A stretch of 64,000 nucleotides of DNA, taken from Symbiodinium natans (Eukaryota; Sar; Dinophyceae; Suessiales; Symbiodiniaceae). Below are positions 18,254 to 28,405 of the stretch, piece by piece (the first letter of the stretch is position 1; every line of letters begins with the position of its first letter). The stretch spans positions 315,434-379,433 of the forward strand of contig CAJNDS010001813.1 in NCBI GenBank assembly GCA_905221605.1, read 5' to 3'. The notes under the pieces were generated by a model. It was not told the origin of the DNA. It ran no database searches and saw only the letters and a program-made list of their open reading frames with translations. The translations under genes and the position numbers were made by a program.

Positions 18254-18369
18254 AAAACTTCGGCGGCGGACAAGTTTCGGAATTCGGTGACTACAAGCTG
18301 GCCAGCTAGCCGTACCGTTTACGCACAGACCCAAATCCTGTATTTGGGCAATCTTGAGGCCACCATAAA
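18254..18369 (+). CDS. candidate exon, unknown protein
   Basis: The plus strand reads KTSAADKFRNSVTTSWPASR then TVYAQTQILYLGNLEATIN, about 39 codons without a stop. One of the strongest exon-like segments; family unknown. Confidence 0.5.
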
Positions 18370-18408
18370 CCCGAAACCCCAAACCCCAAGCCCTAGACAA
18401 CACACATT

Positions 18409-18509
18409 TGGGGCCTTACGAACATAGGGGGACCCCTAAAATAGACCCCCAAATTAAATGGATCCCCCTTATAACAGGGCCCCCAATAAAGTACCCCTAT
18501 TGTCGTCAA
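18409..18509. mobile_element. family E element, degenerate
   Basis: GGGGCCTTACGAACATAGGG at the left, CCCCTATTGTCGTCAAACC at the right, with GGATCCCCCTTATAACAGGG inside. Confidence 0.5.
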
Positions 18510-18705
18510 ACCTAAACCCTAAACCCTAAACCCCAATTGGATACTCAGCCCAAAAAACCCGCACCACGCGGACTGATCTGGGCTGTTTGGGGCGTCGGTG
18601 CGCGCGAAGCCTAGGCCACGCCAAGCCCAAACCCCAATTGGGGTTTGTTCCGGGGTTTGTTCTTCAGGGTTTAGGGTTTAGGGGTCCTTTTACAGGCCCT
18701 ACTGC

Positions 18706-18798
18706 AAAGTGTGGCTCTCTTACAAACAGGTCCCGCCCCCCCAAGGCCCCAACTTAGAATTGTACCCTCATCTAGAACGCCCGCAAAAACCCGGTTGA
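18706..18798 (+). CDS. candidate last exon, unknown protein
   Basis: After the acceptor TTTTACAG|G the plus strand reads PYCKVWLSYKQVPPPQGPNL, then ELYPHLERPQKPG and a stop at 18796-18798. The PYCKVWL text recalls the DPYVKV strand of C2 domains, but this is too little to assign one. Confidence 0.45.
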   Translation, partial: KVWLSYKQVPPPQGPNLELYPHLERPQKPG

Positions 18799-18944
18799 AA
18801 ACATCCTAGGTATGAGCCTCTTAAACCCACGACCCAAAGGGCCCCCTGATACTGCATTAAGCCCCCTAAACCCTAAACCCTAAACCCTAAACCCTAAACC
18901 TTAAACCCTAAACCCTAAACCCCAAAAAGGCCCCAAAAGGGGTG

Positions 18945-19032
18945 TTCGTCTGCTGGTCTTCCACAGATCCCGGAACAGCGTGATCGGTGCGAAGTCACTC
19001 CACGGCCTGTGCCTTGCAAATCCTTGGCTAGA
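18945..19032 (+). CDS. candidate exon, unknown protein
   Basis: The plus strand reads RLLVFHRSRNSVIGAKSLHG, then LCLANPWLE, before the array at 19030-19198. Confidence 0.45.
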
Positions 19033-19198
19033 GTTTAGGGTTTAGGGTTTGAGGTTTAGGGTTTAGGGTTTAGGGTTTAGGGTTAGGGTTTAGGGTTTGG
19101 GGTTGAGGGTTTAGGGCTTAGGGCAAAGGGTTTAGGGGTGAGGGTTCAGGGTTTAGGGGGCTTGGGGGTTGGGGTTTGGGGTTTAGGGTTTACGGTTT
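19030..19198 (+). repeat. TTTAGGG array, degenerate
   Basis: Canonical units followed by TTGAGGG and TTTGGGG variants. Confidence 0.9.
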
Positions 19199-19878
19199 AG
19201 GAGTTGATGTGCGGTTTCTCATGCGCAGCTTCTGATGCGGCCAGTTTCTGATTGGGTGTTTCTGATTCACGCTGGCTTCTGATTCGCAAGCTTCTTTTTT
19301 CGCACTGCCTGGCTGCCTCTGTCCGTCTGTCTGTCTCTGTCTGTCTCTCTCTCTCTCTCTCTGTGCTCGTGTGTTCGTGTGTTCGCGTGTGCAATCATGA
19401 AGTGGGTATAGGGTTCATTGCTTGTGGCCCAATGAGGGTTCTTCCTCCTTCTCTACAAAGGTACAAAAGCTGGAAACCCTCATGGGTTTAGGGTTTAGGA
19501 TTTAGGGGCATGTGTTTCGTGTTGGTGCGGGATGTTGCCAAAACAGAATGTGAATACGGGGTTTGTATTGGTGCGACATGTTGCCGAAACAGTGCAATCA
19601 ACTGGCCTTATATGCCCCTTATATACCCTGCACAACCCAGGGGCCCATACTTCAGAACAAGAGACATATTATGGGCCCATATAACTACACCCCAAATGCG
19701 ATGTGGGTTTAGGGTTTAAGGTTTAGGGTTTTGGTTTAGGGTTTAGGGCTCAGGGTTTAGGGTTTAGGGCTTAGGGTTTAGGAAGATAACGGGCAACCTT
19801 CTTACGAGTGCCTCAAAAAATGGAACCCGAACTCAGGGTTTAGGGTTTATAGGGTTTAGGGTTTAGGGCTTAGGGTGG

Positions 19879-19983
19879 AGAACCGCCCCTCGTGAGTCAG
19901 GCAAGATGCGGGCACTGCAGCGAGATGGGCCCGCCCGTGGTGAGCCACCGATCAATGCATTCCCTGGCCACAGCTCTGGCTAA
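19879..19983 (+). CDS. candidate exon, unknown protein
   Basis: The plus strand reads RTAPRESGKMRALQRDGPAR then GEPPINAFPGHSSG and a stop at 19981-19983. A short exon candidate just upstream (19784-19832) reads KITGNLLTSASKNGTRTQ. Confidence 0.4.
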   Translation, partial: RTAPRESGKMRALQRDGPARGEPPINAFPGHSSG

Positions 19984-20112
19984 AGGGTTGAGGGTTTAGG
20001 GTTTAGGGTTTTGGGTTTTGGGTCTAACGTCCCCAAGAAATCCCCCAAGCCCTACAAATTAGCAGCTTACCCTGAATCCTAAACTCTAAACCCCAAACCC
20101 TGCACAGGAGAC

Positions 20113-20727
20113 ATGCTTGGGGCTTACCAGGGGCCATGGGGGAAGCCGCGCCCACCCAGCCCACAATCTGTGGCGGGCGAGTCTTGTCGAGCGTCAGCGA
20201 GCGCTTGTCTCACTCGCGTCCCGAGCCTTGTGAGGGTCGGCTCGTTGTGGATGCCTGTACGCATATTGTCCAATACCATACTCTGTAAAGGTGAACACCC
20301 CGTAACCTCCACCGAAATGCTCTGGTGGCTCCCCCCCCCCCGCACGTGCTCTGGCGGATCCGGGCGGTTCCCGTCCCTACTGCTCTGGCGGCTCTCACCT
20401 GTACTGCTCTGGCGCTGTGGCGGGTCCCACCCCTACCTGCTTTCCTCTACACGGTTACCTCAAGGGCGCACGCCCCACAAAGGACGGGTTCAGAGTTTTC
20501 ACCACAGAACCCAAGGACAGGTTCAGGGTTCCCACCAGGGGTTCCCAACACAGGGGTTACGGGTTCCACCCGTCGAGGGTTCAGTTTCAGGGTTCCCGCT
20601 GGCAATGTTGCTCTTTAGTAACACAGGAAAACAGAGCACGTCGAGTCTTTTAACGTCCTTGCATGCGAAGACGAAGTTCAACTGGGGATGGCACTCTCTT
20701 GGGCATGACTTCATTGCAAGCACCTAG
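20113..20727 (+). CDS. 204-codon ORF of doubtful coding status
   Basis: Longest uninterrupted plus ORF of the middle region, but its interior is built from imperfect CTCTGGCGG and CAGGGTTCCCAC repeats and antisense frames are open as well. The final part (SLLTSLHAKTKFNWGWHSLG) looks most protein-like. No family recognised. Confidence 0.25.
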   Translation: MLGAYQGPWGKPRPPSPQSVAGESCRASASACLTRVPSLVRVGSLWMPVRILSNTILCKGEHPVTSTEMLWWLPPPRTCSGGSGRFPSLLLWRLSPVLLWRCGGSHPYLLSSTRLPQGRTPHKGRVQSFHHRTQGQVQGSHQGFPTQGLRVPPVEGSVSGFPLAMLLFSNTGKQSTSSLLTSLHAKTKFNWGWHSLGHDFIAST

Positions 20728-21136
20728 ACGGGTACAGGGGTTTGCCCACTGAAAACCTCCACCATCATCATCACCATCCTCCTCAATGATGCTGATGATG
20801 ACCAACAACCTCTACACATGCATCATGCTTCTCACTACTGATTTTTGTCTTGCTGTGTAGATGATATACACTACCAGGTCACTGCCATTGGTTTTGGGTT
20901 GTATGAAAAACCGTTTGTGTTTTATCTTGAACTCCGGGTAGTAGGGGTGGGCAAACCAGTCCTGAACCCACTGCTCACTCTGAAGACACACCTAAACCCT
21001 AAACCCTCAACCCTAAACCCTAAACCCTAGGGCTTTGGGGCTTTAGGGTTGCAGGGGGGCTTTCTTAAACCCAAAACCCTAAACCCTAATCCCGAGATTT
21101 TTGCCGGCTTTTGGGGGTGACGTGGAGAAGAACTGA

Positions 21137-21199
21137 CGGGCCTTCGAGGAGAAGCCCGAAAAGATGAAGGAGAATCGTAGAAGAGTAGCCCGAATCTAA
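21137..21199 (+). CDS. candidate last exon, Glu/Lys/Arg-rich
   Basis: The plus strand reads FEEKPEKMKENRRRVARI then a stop at 21197-21199: a charged helical C-terminus. An in-frame stop lies just upstream, so an acceptor near 21136 is required. Confidence 0.35.
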   Translation, partial: RAFEEKPEKMKENRRRVARI

Positions 21200-21381
21200 G
21201 AAATATTCAACATACCCCTTGGGCATACCCTTAAAACGAAATTAGGGTTTCGGGTTTAGGCTTATGGCTAGGATTTTAAGAAAATAAGGGAGTATGGCAA
21301 ATTCTTCCTTATATTCTCCATTTTCAGGTTAAGGGGTATGGCTTTAGGGGTAATTATGTTGAAGAGTTCTTAGAACTAAGA

Positions 21382-21382
21382 A

Positions 21383-21451
<69 letters not shown>

Positions 21452-21459
21452 TCGTCGTC

Positions 21460-21524
<65 letters not shown>
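21382..21524. repeat. GTA/GTC trinucleotide microsatellite
   Basis: GTA units, then GTC units, then GTA units over 143 bp: a three-block compound repeat. It produces a spurious poly-Thr ORF. Confidence 0.95.
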
Positions 21525-21525
<1 letters not shown>

Positions 21526-21706
21526 CTAGACAACAATAATCCAAACTTCTTGGGCTTAGAGAACTAGGGCTGCGGCCTTTTGGCTCTTTCGGGTTGAGAT
21601 TTGGCTGGGGGTGGGGGAGCTGAGGAAGCCTAAGCCCGAAACCCTAAACCGTACACGCTAAACCTCAAGCCCTAAACCCTAAACCCCAAAACCCTAAACT
21701 CAGGGC

Positions 21707-22095
21707 CTAGGCCGCCCCCCTACACGGCGCTTCAGCCCTTCCACGTCTAGAGCTTGCCCGCCCGGAGGTCGGTAGCACCCACGATGGGCCCGGAAACCGG
21801 AACACGTGACGGGACCAGTACTGGTCCCTCAGGTGGGTGCTCGAAAATGTTTTGTGCCTCTGGCCTCTCTGGCCCCCGCGGCCGCTGGGCGCCCCCCCTG
21901 CCTGGCGCCCCTGACCCTGACCCTCTGGGCCGCCCTGACCGCCCTGACCTCCCGCTGACCCGCCATGGCCTGGCCAGGCCTCCTTGGCCCCATGACCCCT
22001 CCTCCCCACTCTTTTTTTCTGACTCTGCAAACCTCTCCTTTCCTACGCAGCTGAGGACCTAGCCTCAAACCTTTCCCTTGGCTGAAAGTGGCCAT
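21707..22095. other. GC-rich segment with long frames on both strands
   Basis: About 390 bp of GC-rich DNA without telomere repeats. The minus strand has a Gly/Gln-rich frame (GGSAGGQGGQGGPEGQGQGR) and a basic frame; the plus strand has a Pro/Asp-rich frame. It may be a real first exon, but the strand cannot be chosen. Confidence 0.3.
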
Positions 22096-22184
22096 CGGTG
22101 ACGGAAAGGTTTTTTTTTGGAAAGTAAGCGATTGTCATGAGTTTAGGCCTAAACCCTAAAAGGAATAGGTCTGGGTGGTTTTGC

Positions 22185-22318
22185 CGCCTCGGACGGCGTG
22201 GGGTGGGAGACAAGTATTAGATGGCCCTCCAAATCGGGCCAGAACTGCTCTTCGCACCTGACGAGGCATTCGAGCCGCTGCTGCATCCAAACCTTCACAG
22301 CATCTACGCCCTGTCACA
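22185..22318 (-). CDS. second RING-gene exon
   Basis: The minus strand reads VDAVKVWMQQRLECLVRCEE then QFWPDLEGHLILVSHPT. In a RING-H2 finger the text after the His pair is C-[IV]-D-x-W-[LM]-x...C-x2-C; here VD and W-M are kept, but the expected first Cys is Ser and the last pair reads C-L-V-R-C. The domain is diverged or the junction is slightly off. Joined to the exon at 22382-22470 through a shared CGTAG. Confidence 0.6.
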
Positions 22319-22381
22319 GCAAACCCTGAACCCTAAACCCTAAACAATAACCCCTAACCCCTAAACCCTAAACCCTAAACC
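22319..22381 (-). other. telomere-array intron of the RING gene
   Basis: A 63-bp insert made almost wholly of CCCTAAA units (some CCCCTAA), with the direct repeat CTACG (plus strand) at 22314-22318 and 22382-22386. Collapsing one copy keeps the RING frame open. On the minus strand it starts GTAGGG if the donor is placed at CC|GTAG; an AG acceptor is not obvious. Confidence 0.6.
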
Positions 22382-22470
22382 CTACGGAGGTCCTGTGGAA
22401 GAGGTGGGAGCACGGCAGCTTTCGAACCTCCTCACCCACTTCGTAGGCCTCTGCAAGGAGATCTGATCTG
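22382..22470 (-). CDS. RING-H2 finger protein exon (E3 ligase-like)
   Basis: The minus strand reads YEVGEEVRKLPCSHLFHR, the unmistakable middle of a RING-H2 finger (Y-x-x-G-E-x-V-x-x-L-P-C-x-H-x-F-H), which binds zinc and recruits E2 ubiquitin enzymes. The exon may begin after the acceptor CCTTGCAG|AGG. The first Cys pair must lie in an upstream exon that I did not find. Confidence 0.7.
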
Positions 22471-23119
22471 GGTGTTGACGGAGGCAGTTTGGGGGCGTGG
22501 CCTGTGTTAGGATTTCGAGTGTGGTGCTGAGGGTTGTAGGGTTTAGGGCGTTTATGTTTTAGGGTGTAGGTTTTAGGGTCGAAGGGTTCAGGTTTAAGGG
22601 GTTCAGGGGCACAGAACTTTGGGGCATATAAAGTTCAGGCATCATTCCAGTGAACTAAACCGCAAATTCTAAGTCTCTGACACGACAGCCGATAACTCTA
22701 CAGCGTTCAGGATTGAGGGTTTAAGGTTCAGGGTTCAAGTCGTACTTCTCAGGACCTACACACGCGACACCTTGACTACTGAAGTTTAGATTGAACGGCT
22801 TAGAGCCAGAATACCCTAAGCACTACCCAGAGACTCCAAACCCCTTTAATCCGAGCACCTGTTTAATCAAACCCCCCACATTTAAAGAAATATTTTTGGG
22901 CCGGAAGCCCGCCGGAAGACTACTTTCCATTAGGGTGGATTTCGTATGGGGATACCCCCCCCCCCCCCCCCCAACATTTAAAGGAATTTTTTGGGAGGCG
23001 TGTTTTGCTTGCGGAGATGCGAAGCTACAGCACCTCAAGGATCTGCAGCCTATTGTTTTTAATAGAGAATCAATACAGGGCCATGGTCCAACTATTGCGG
23101 AACCCTGCATTCCTTATTT

Positions 23120-23154
23120 GGGGGGGGGGGGGGGGGGGCCCCCCCCCCCCCCCC
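23120..23154. repeat. G19-C16 homopolymer palindrome
   Basis: A run of 19 G immediately followed by 16 C: a perfect inverted homopolymer. Run lengths are assembly-sensitive. Confidence 0.85.
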
Positions 23155-23645
23155 AATTAAACAGGAGCTCGGATTAATTCAGGAATATCTCTCAAATTAT
23201 AATAGGAACCCTAATTTGATTTAAGGTATATTCCTTAATTAAGGGGTTTTGGAGTCTCTGGGTACACCCGAAACTTGATATCTCTAAGCCCCGCTGAACC
23301 TTAAAAGCCCAAAAACACCATCCCCAGCACCCTAAACCCCAACCCCCAAACCCTAAACCCTCAACCCTAAACCCTGACCCAAAATGCAGTCGCCCATACC
23401 TTTTTAATCCCTATTTACATCATCTCGGCGAGGCACAGGCGGAAACCCGACGGCGCCCAAATATCTTCGTTTAGGGCTTAGGGTTTAGAGTGTAACCCGA
23501 AACCCTACACCTTGGCGGTGGGTGAGGTGCTTTGCAAGTTTACCCCCCCCCCCCCCCCTCCCCCCCGCCATTTCTAGACATGCGAGCTCCGACTCTTTTG
23601 TCTCGAACGCCTTTCTGGACTTATCTTGGCCTGAAGCACCTTCCC

Positions 23646-23646
<1 letters not shown>

Positions 23647-23677
<31 letters not shown>
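23647..23677. repeat. poly-C tract of about 31 bases
   Basis: Pure C run; a second C-rich run lies at 23542-23567. Confidence 0.9.
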
Positions 23678-23679
<2 letters not shown>

Positions 23680-23715
23680 AAGGCTGGTTAGATTCTACGA
23701 GAAGAGTCTCGCCGA

Positions 23716-23800
23716 AAACCCTAAACCCTAAACCCTAAACCCTAAACCCTAAACCCTAAACCCTAAACCCTAAACCCTAAACCCTAAACCCTAAACCCTC
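23716..23800 (-). repeat. CCCTAAA array, 12 pure units
   Basis: Immediately downstream of a poly-C tract. Confidence 0.95.
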
Positions 23801-23817
23801 TCCCCTAATCAGAATTC

Positions 23818-23919
23818 TAAGGATGGGGTGATGTTCCGGGTGGAGTCTCGTGGCCGCCTCCTGGCAGATGACGCAAGATTGGTTGCCGTTGGCGAGCTGC
23901 CCAGACCAGCGGAACCTGT
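23818..23919 (+). CDS. candidate exon of an RS-tailed protein
   Basis: The plus strand reads KDGVMFRVESRGRLLADDAR then LVAVGELPRPAEPV before a TTTAGGG block. It may belong with the plus-strand exons at 24447, 24671, 24847 and 24994. Confidence 0.45.
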
Positions 23920-24353
23920 GGGTTTAGGGTTTAGGGTTTAGGGATTAGGGTTTAGGGTTTAGGGATTGTTCTAAACCCTAGTCAAGCCCTATAGGGCTTA
24001 TCGTTTGATTGGGGTTTTGGGGTATAAACCCTCCTCACGCCGTATAGGATTCACGGTTTTGGTTAGGGGTTTACGGTTATAAACAACTGATCCCTTCGTT
24101 TAAACGCCCTAAAAGTGCTCAAGCCTGAATTACCCCCTCTTTTGCGAAATTGTCCAATGACATGCTCGTTTGGGATATGTAGGCTCCAGCTACTAGGTGT
24201 AGGGTTTAGGGTTCAGGGTTTAGGGGCTTAGGGTGCTGCAGGGTTTAGGGTTTTCGGCTACGCTTGCCTTCCTAAGAAGGCCCTAACATCCCTCCAGAAA
24301 CATATTCCTAAACATCTACAAAACTAACCACCCGGCCTGGTAAGCCCTAACCA

Positions 24354-24445
24354 CCGAACCCTACATCCTAAACCCTAAACTCTAAACCCTAAACCCTAAA
24401 CCCTAAACCCTAAACCCTAAACCCTAAACCCTAAACCCTAAACCC
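24354..24445 (-). repeat. CCCTAAA array, 12 units
   Basis: Separates plus-strand sequence from the exon candidate at 24447. Confidence 0.95.
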
Positions 24446-24446
24446 T

Positions 24447-24552
24447 TCTTCGCGAGCAAGTGGCAGCGGCAAGCGCCGCAGCATCTCAGGCGTCGCACGC
24501 CGGTGGGGGACCGATCCAAGCTCTTCCTGTTTACCAAAAATGCGAGTGTAGG
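24447..24552 (+). CDS. candidate exon of an RS-tailed protein
   Basis: The plus strand reads LREQVAAASAAASQASHAGG then GPIQALPVYQKCECR. Ala/Ser-rich and open for about 35 codons. Confidence 0.4.
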
Positions 24553-24562
24553 CCTTAGGGCT

Positions 24563-24653
24563 AAACCCTAAACCCTAAACCCTACACCCTACACCCTACA
24601 CCCTACACCCTACACCCTACACCCTAAACCCTAAACCCTAAACCCTAAACCCC
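24563..24653 (-). repeat. CCCTAAA array with CCCTACA block
   Basis: Six consecutive CCCTACA units between canonical ends. Confidence 0.95.
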
Positions 24654-24846
24654 TCTCAGGCTTCGGGGCTTCGGGTTTGCTTCTGCCAGGAGGCTGCCAG
24701 CTGCAGAAGCTCCTGTGGCAAAGGGGGCGTAGGGTTTAGGGTTTAGGGTTTATGGTTTTGGGTTTAGGGTTTAGGGTTGAGGATTAAGGGTTGAGGGTTG
24801 AGGGAGTTGAGGGTTAAGGGCCGTTCGTGGGCCGGAAATCCCGAGA

Positions 24847-25046
24847 TCCCTACTCCTCTGTCGTCGTCGTAGCAGTAGTACTGGCAGTGATAGTGGAACA
24901 AGAAGACGTAGCAGGACGATGAGCACTATGAATAGGAGTAGGAGAAGTAGCCGCTGCCCTCAAATCTAAACCCTAAACCCTAAACCCTAAACACTCGTAG
25001 TAGTAGTAGTCGTCGTTGTCGTAGTCATCGTCAAGCGGCTAGATGA
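24847..25046 (+). CDS. arginine/serine-rich C-terminus split by a telomere array
   Basis: 24847-24967 reads LLCRRRSSSTGSDSGTRRRS, then TMSTMNRSRRSSRC. After a short CCCTAAA block (24968-24993), 24994-25046 reads TRSSSSRRCRSHRQAAR and a stop at 25044-25046. The RS-repeat composition resembles tails of SR-type RNA-processing proteins, which act in splicing, but trinucleotide expansion (CGT/AGT) could also make it. No RNA-recognition motif was seen upstream. Confidence 0.45.
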
Positions 25047-25252
25047 GCAGCACCCGTGGTCCCCAACTCCCTACACCCACAACTCCCAGAGCCAAGGGCT
25101 TAGGATTCCCGTCGAGGGCCCGGGAGGCCAATTCCTAAACCCTAAACCCTAAACCCTAAACCCACAACCCTAAACCCTAAACCCTAAACCCTAAACCAGT
25201 GTTTCCAGCGATTAGTCGGGGTGGTCTCAACCAGTCTGAGGTTTCTTTCCAG

Positions 25253-25500
25253 GCAGTCGATGGTCAAAGCTCTCGAAGTTGGTCCCTTCGGGTACTCCAA
25301 GTACACAGGACTACTTGGAGGTCCATGGTACTTACTAACCAAAGATAACTGGGCTTGTAATCCTACTTATAAGTGGGAGAACCCCTATAAGGCCCTTTAG
25401 GGGTATTATAAGTAGGTTATAAGTACAGTTATAATTGGTTAGTAAGTACCATGAACCTCCAAGTAAATGCTAGGGTTGCCTTTAAGCCCCTGGGAGACAA
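25253..25500 (+). CDS. two exons around introner A2, unknown protein
   Basis: After the acceptor TTTCTTTCCAG|G the plus strand reads QSMVKALEVGPFGYSKYTGL. If 25314-25463 and one TA are removed, it continues NARVAFKPLGD at 25464 onward with no frame change. Confidence 0.5.
25314..25463. mobile_element. family A introner, intact
   Basis: A 150-bp hairpin with the family A TIR at both ends and TA at 25312-25313 and 25464-25465. The interior arms (CCTACTTATAAGTGGG and ATAAGTAGGTTATAAGT) also pair. It interrupts a plus-strand frame. Confidence 0.85.
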
Positions 25501-26038
25501 AAAAAAGGTTCCTAAATGCAACCCTCTTAAACCCCATGAGGCCGTCTAATGGGCACCCTAGACCCAAAAGCCTAAACCCAAAAACCCTAAAACCTGGGTT
25601 TAGGGTTTAGGGTTTAGGGTTTAGGGTTAAACCCCTAAAGGAAGGAGCTGAGGTTTAAGGGTTTCGGGTTTAAGCTTCAGAAGCCCCCTGATAGTAGCAG
25701 TTGCCTTACTGGGTACGATGATTATACCACTTGGAGATTTACCTTGGCTTAGGGGTGTAGGATTTAGGGTTTAAGGCTTAAGGTTTAGGGTTTAGGGTTC
25801 GACCACGCCAGAAGCCCTTTTTCCGTGAACGCTGTGTAGGTTTCTGGTACTTGGTTTTTGGGTCTCTGGAGTGCTTCCGCTGACAGGATTGCGTTGCCAA
25901 GGGTGCACTCAAAACGGCAACTTCTCAACACAGATGGGGCACGAAACTACTAGTACCTGCAATACCCATTCTGCTACAAACTAGACCCCAGTATACACAT
26001 GACTTAGGGCCTTGGAATCGGAGAAGTCGCAAACGATT

Positions 26039-26166
26039 ATAAAATCGCGTTCCGGGCAATTTCCCGTACAAAGTGTCTGCGCAGGTTTCTTTGCAAGCAT
26101 GTGAACAGTCGTGGGGCGGTCGAAAGAGTTTTAGGTTCAGGCTTCCCCAAGCAAAACTACCCATAT
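26039..26166 (+). CDS. candidate exon, strand uncertain
   Basis: The plus strand reads KIAFRAISRTKCLRRFLCKH then VNSRGAVERVLGSGFPKQ. The minus strand over the same DNA is a 79-codon ORF (25925-26164). The plus reading has the more natural composition. Confidence 0.35.
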
Positions 26167-26390
26167 GGCATATACTTGGGCCTAGAAAAAGGGTAACCCC
26201 AAACCCTGAACCCCAAACCCCAAACCCTAAACCCTAAACCCCAAACCCTAAACCCTAAACCCTAAACCCTAAACCCTGAGCTCTCTAGGGCCCACATGTA
26301 AGCGATGCAGGTGCATAGAACCCTCAAGGGCTTGGAGTCTCTTGGGCTGGCCAAGCCATGCCTTCCATCCTGATTGCCTAATCTCACGGG

Positions 26391-26480
26391 GTTTAGGGTT
26401 TAGGGTTTAGGGTTTAGGGTTTAGGGTTTAGGGTTTAGGGTTTAGGGTTTAGAGGTTTTGGGTTTAGGGTTTAGGGCTTT
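26391..26480 (+). repeat. TTTAGGG array, 11 units
   Basis: Pure except the right end. Confidence 0.95.
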
Positions 26481-26483
26481 TGG

Positions 26484-26639
26484 TTCAGGGCTTAGGGCTT
26501 GCAAACAATTCCGCGCAGAAACCTCTAAACTCCCGTCGGCGCATACACGGAAGGCACGCAAGGGGTAAGGCCTCGTTGGGTCGCTTCCAGGTCTTGGGAC
26601 CAATTGCAGATGCATGAAACGACCCCTTTCAACCAACAC
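26484..26639 (-). CDS. candidate exon, strand uncertain
   Basis: The minus strand reads VERGRFMHLQLVPRPGSDPT then RPYPLRAFRVCADGSLEV. The plus frame (KPLNSRRRIHGRHARGKASL) is also open. Confidence 0.35.
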
Positions 26640-26796
26640 CCTACTACTTATTCAATGCCTAAACCCTATACGCCCTAAACCCCATGCCCATATCGGTATC
26701 TGCGCTCTCCGCCTTCTTCTACCATGGAGTTGATTGATTTCAGCGCGAGCTTTGTTGCTTTAAGAGTTAACCATATATACCCTACACGAGGGGCCC

Positions 26797-26912
26797 TAAA
26801 CCCTAAACCCTAAACCCTAAACCCTAAACCCTAAACCCTAAACCCTAAACCCTAAACCCTAAACCCTAAACCCTAAACCCTAAACCCTAACCCTAAACCC
26901 TAAACCCTAAAT
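26797..26912 (-). repeat. CCCTAAA array, 16 units
   Basis: Pure; one CCCTAA contraction. Confidence 0.95.
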
Positions 26913-27117
26913 CATACAGAATGGGTTTAGGGTTCGGAGGCCGACCCCTGGGGGCCTTCTTGTGCGCGTCGCTCGCGCATGCCTGGGAGCCTGTGCCAAA
27001 AGAAGCCTGATGTTCCTGACTTGTAGGAATGAAGATTGCGTGCCCTGTGGTGGACACCGGCGGACCCTAAACCCTGAATGCAGACGGGAAACAGCTGCAT
27101 CAATGATCCTTACGGGC

Positions 27118-27330
27118 ATATGAAGTAGGATTGATGTTCCTTGTACAGCGGACTCGAGGTCGCGAATCATATGAAGTAGGATATGTATTTCTTGTACCCC
27201 CAAAAGGACGCAATATATACACTCACATTAAACAGGAACCTTATATACACTCACCAATAACAGTAATATAAACCCTGCTTCATATGAAGGTGAAACAGGA
27301 TTTATATTCCTTGTATCCACAAAAGGACAC
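27118..27330. repeat. family L repeat, AT-rich
   Basis: CATATGAAGTAGGAT...CTTGTAC units occur at 27118, 27172 and 27282, with TATATACACTCAC between them. The same text recurs at 28289-28405. Confidence 0.55.
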
Positions 27331-27334
27331 CCAA

Positions 27335-27790
27335 TATTCAGGGGTATTCGGAGAACCCCCTAGAAGCGACCCTTATTTTTTCCCCTATATAACCCCTCTA
27401 TATACCTTATATAGTCCCTACATGCCTAAGTAGTCCCTATATACCTAAGTAGTCCCTACATCACCGCCAAATAATTCCTAAGGTCCCTTATATGGGTCCC
27501 TCCTTTAGTCCCTTGACACTGATATCAAAAAGGAACCTTATCTAGACCCAGGAGTCACCCGGGAATAAACAGGGTGCCCATTTTGGTTTGAAGGGGCATA
27601 TACGGGAACCCAAACCCTAAAACAAGTGAATAAGGATCTACTCTGGATCCTAGTTATATATACTCACCAATAGCAGGAATAAACACCCTATGGTATATAC
27701 TTGGGCCATGTACGGCCACTATACAGGAACCCATTTAAGGGGCCCGATCTTTCCTCCATGCGGGTACATTGGACCCTACATGGGTGAAAC
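27335..27790. other. gene-poor stretch with a family D element
   Basis: TATATA/CCTAAGTAG-rich text (27380-27540), then a family D element at 27541-27653 (ends TCTAGACCCAGGAGT and CTACTCTGGATCCTAG). No exon seen. Confidence 0.5.
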
Positions 27791-27949
27791 CCTGAACCCT
27801 AAACCCTAAACCCTAAACATTTTGAGGGTGAAGGGGCGCCTCTTCACCGGGGGCCCACCACCCCGACGCTCGCGCTTCTTGATAGATGATTGGGGCCGTC
27901 GAGTTTGCACTCCAAACCCCAAACTCGCCCTAGAATCTTCTAGATCATG

Positions 27950-28049
27950 GGGTTTAGGGTTTAGGGTTTAGGGTTGAGGGTTGAGGTTTGAGGGTTGAGG
28001 GTTGAGGGTTGAGGGTTTAGGGTTTAGGGTTTAGGGTTCAGGGCACGGG
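27950..28049 (+). repeat. TTTAGGG array with TTGAGGG block
   Basis: Six TTGAGGG units between canonical ends. Confidence 0.95.
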
Positions 28050-28288
28050 AACCCTGGGCTCTGCGACTAAAGTCAACCCTGCAGCGGCCCTGAACCCTAA
28101 ACCCTAAACCCTAAACCCTAAACCCTAAACCCTAAACCCTAAACCCCCCTGAACCCACAAATGGGCGATGGAGCAGATGCTTGACTCGACATGGGCACTG
28201 GAGCCGAACTCTCACAAACATATTTTTTCGGGGGTTCCCGGAATCATGGTCTTTCTCTGCGTGCCCTAAAGATAGGGCCGGTGCTAGG

Positions 28289-28405
28289 ATGCATATGAAG
28301 TCGGGTATATATTTCTTGTACCCAGGTATATACACTCACAAATATCAAAAAGGAACCTTACATACACTCACCAAAAACAGTAACATAAACCGTGCTTCAG
28401 GAAGG
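28289..28405. repeat. family L repeat, second copy
   Basis: Shares CATATGAAG, TTTCTTGTACCC, AAAAAGGAACCTTA and CAGTAACATAAACC with 27172-27330. Confidence 0.55.

Noticed and set aside
18706-18798. C2 domain
   Set aside because: Only one short strand-like match (PYCKVWL); no calcium-binding Asp pattern.
21354-21536. Poly-Thr ORF on the minus strand
   Set aside because: Pure translation of the GTA/GTC microsatellite.
21707-22030. Collagen-like protein on the minus strand
   Set aside because: Gly/Gln-rich text lacks regular G-X-Y triplets and the overlapping frames are equally open.
27570-27600. Dinoflagellate spliced-leader relic (CCCATTTTGGTTTGAAG)
   Set aside because: It resembles the spliced leader, but the text is the normal core of family D elements (CCCTTTTTGGTTTGAAGG in other copies) and not at a gene start.
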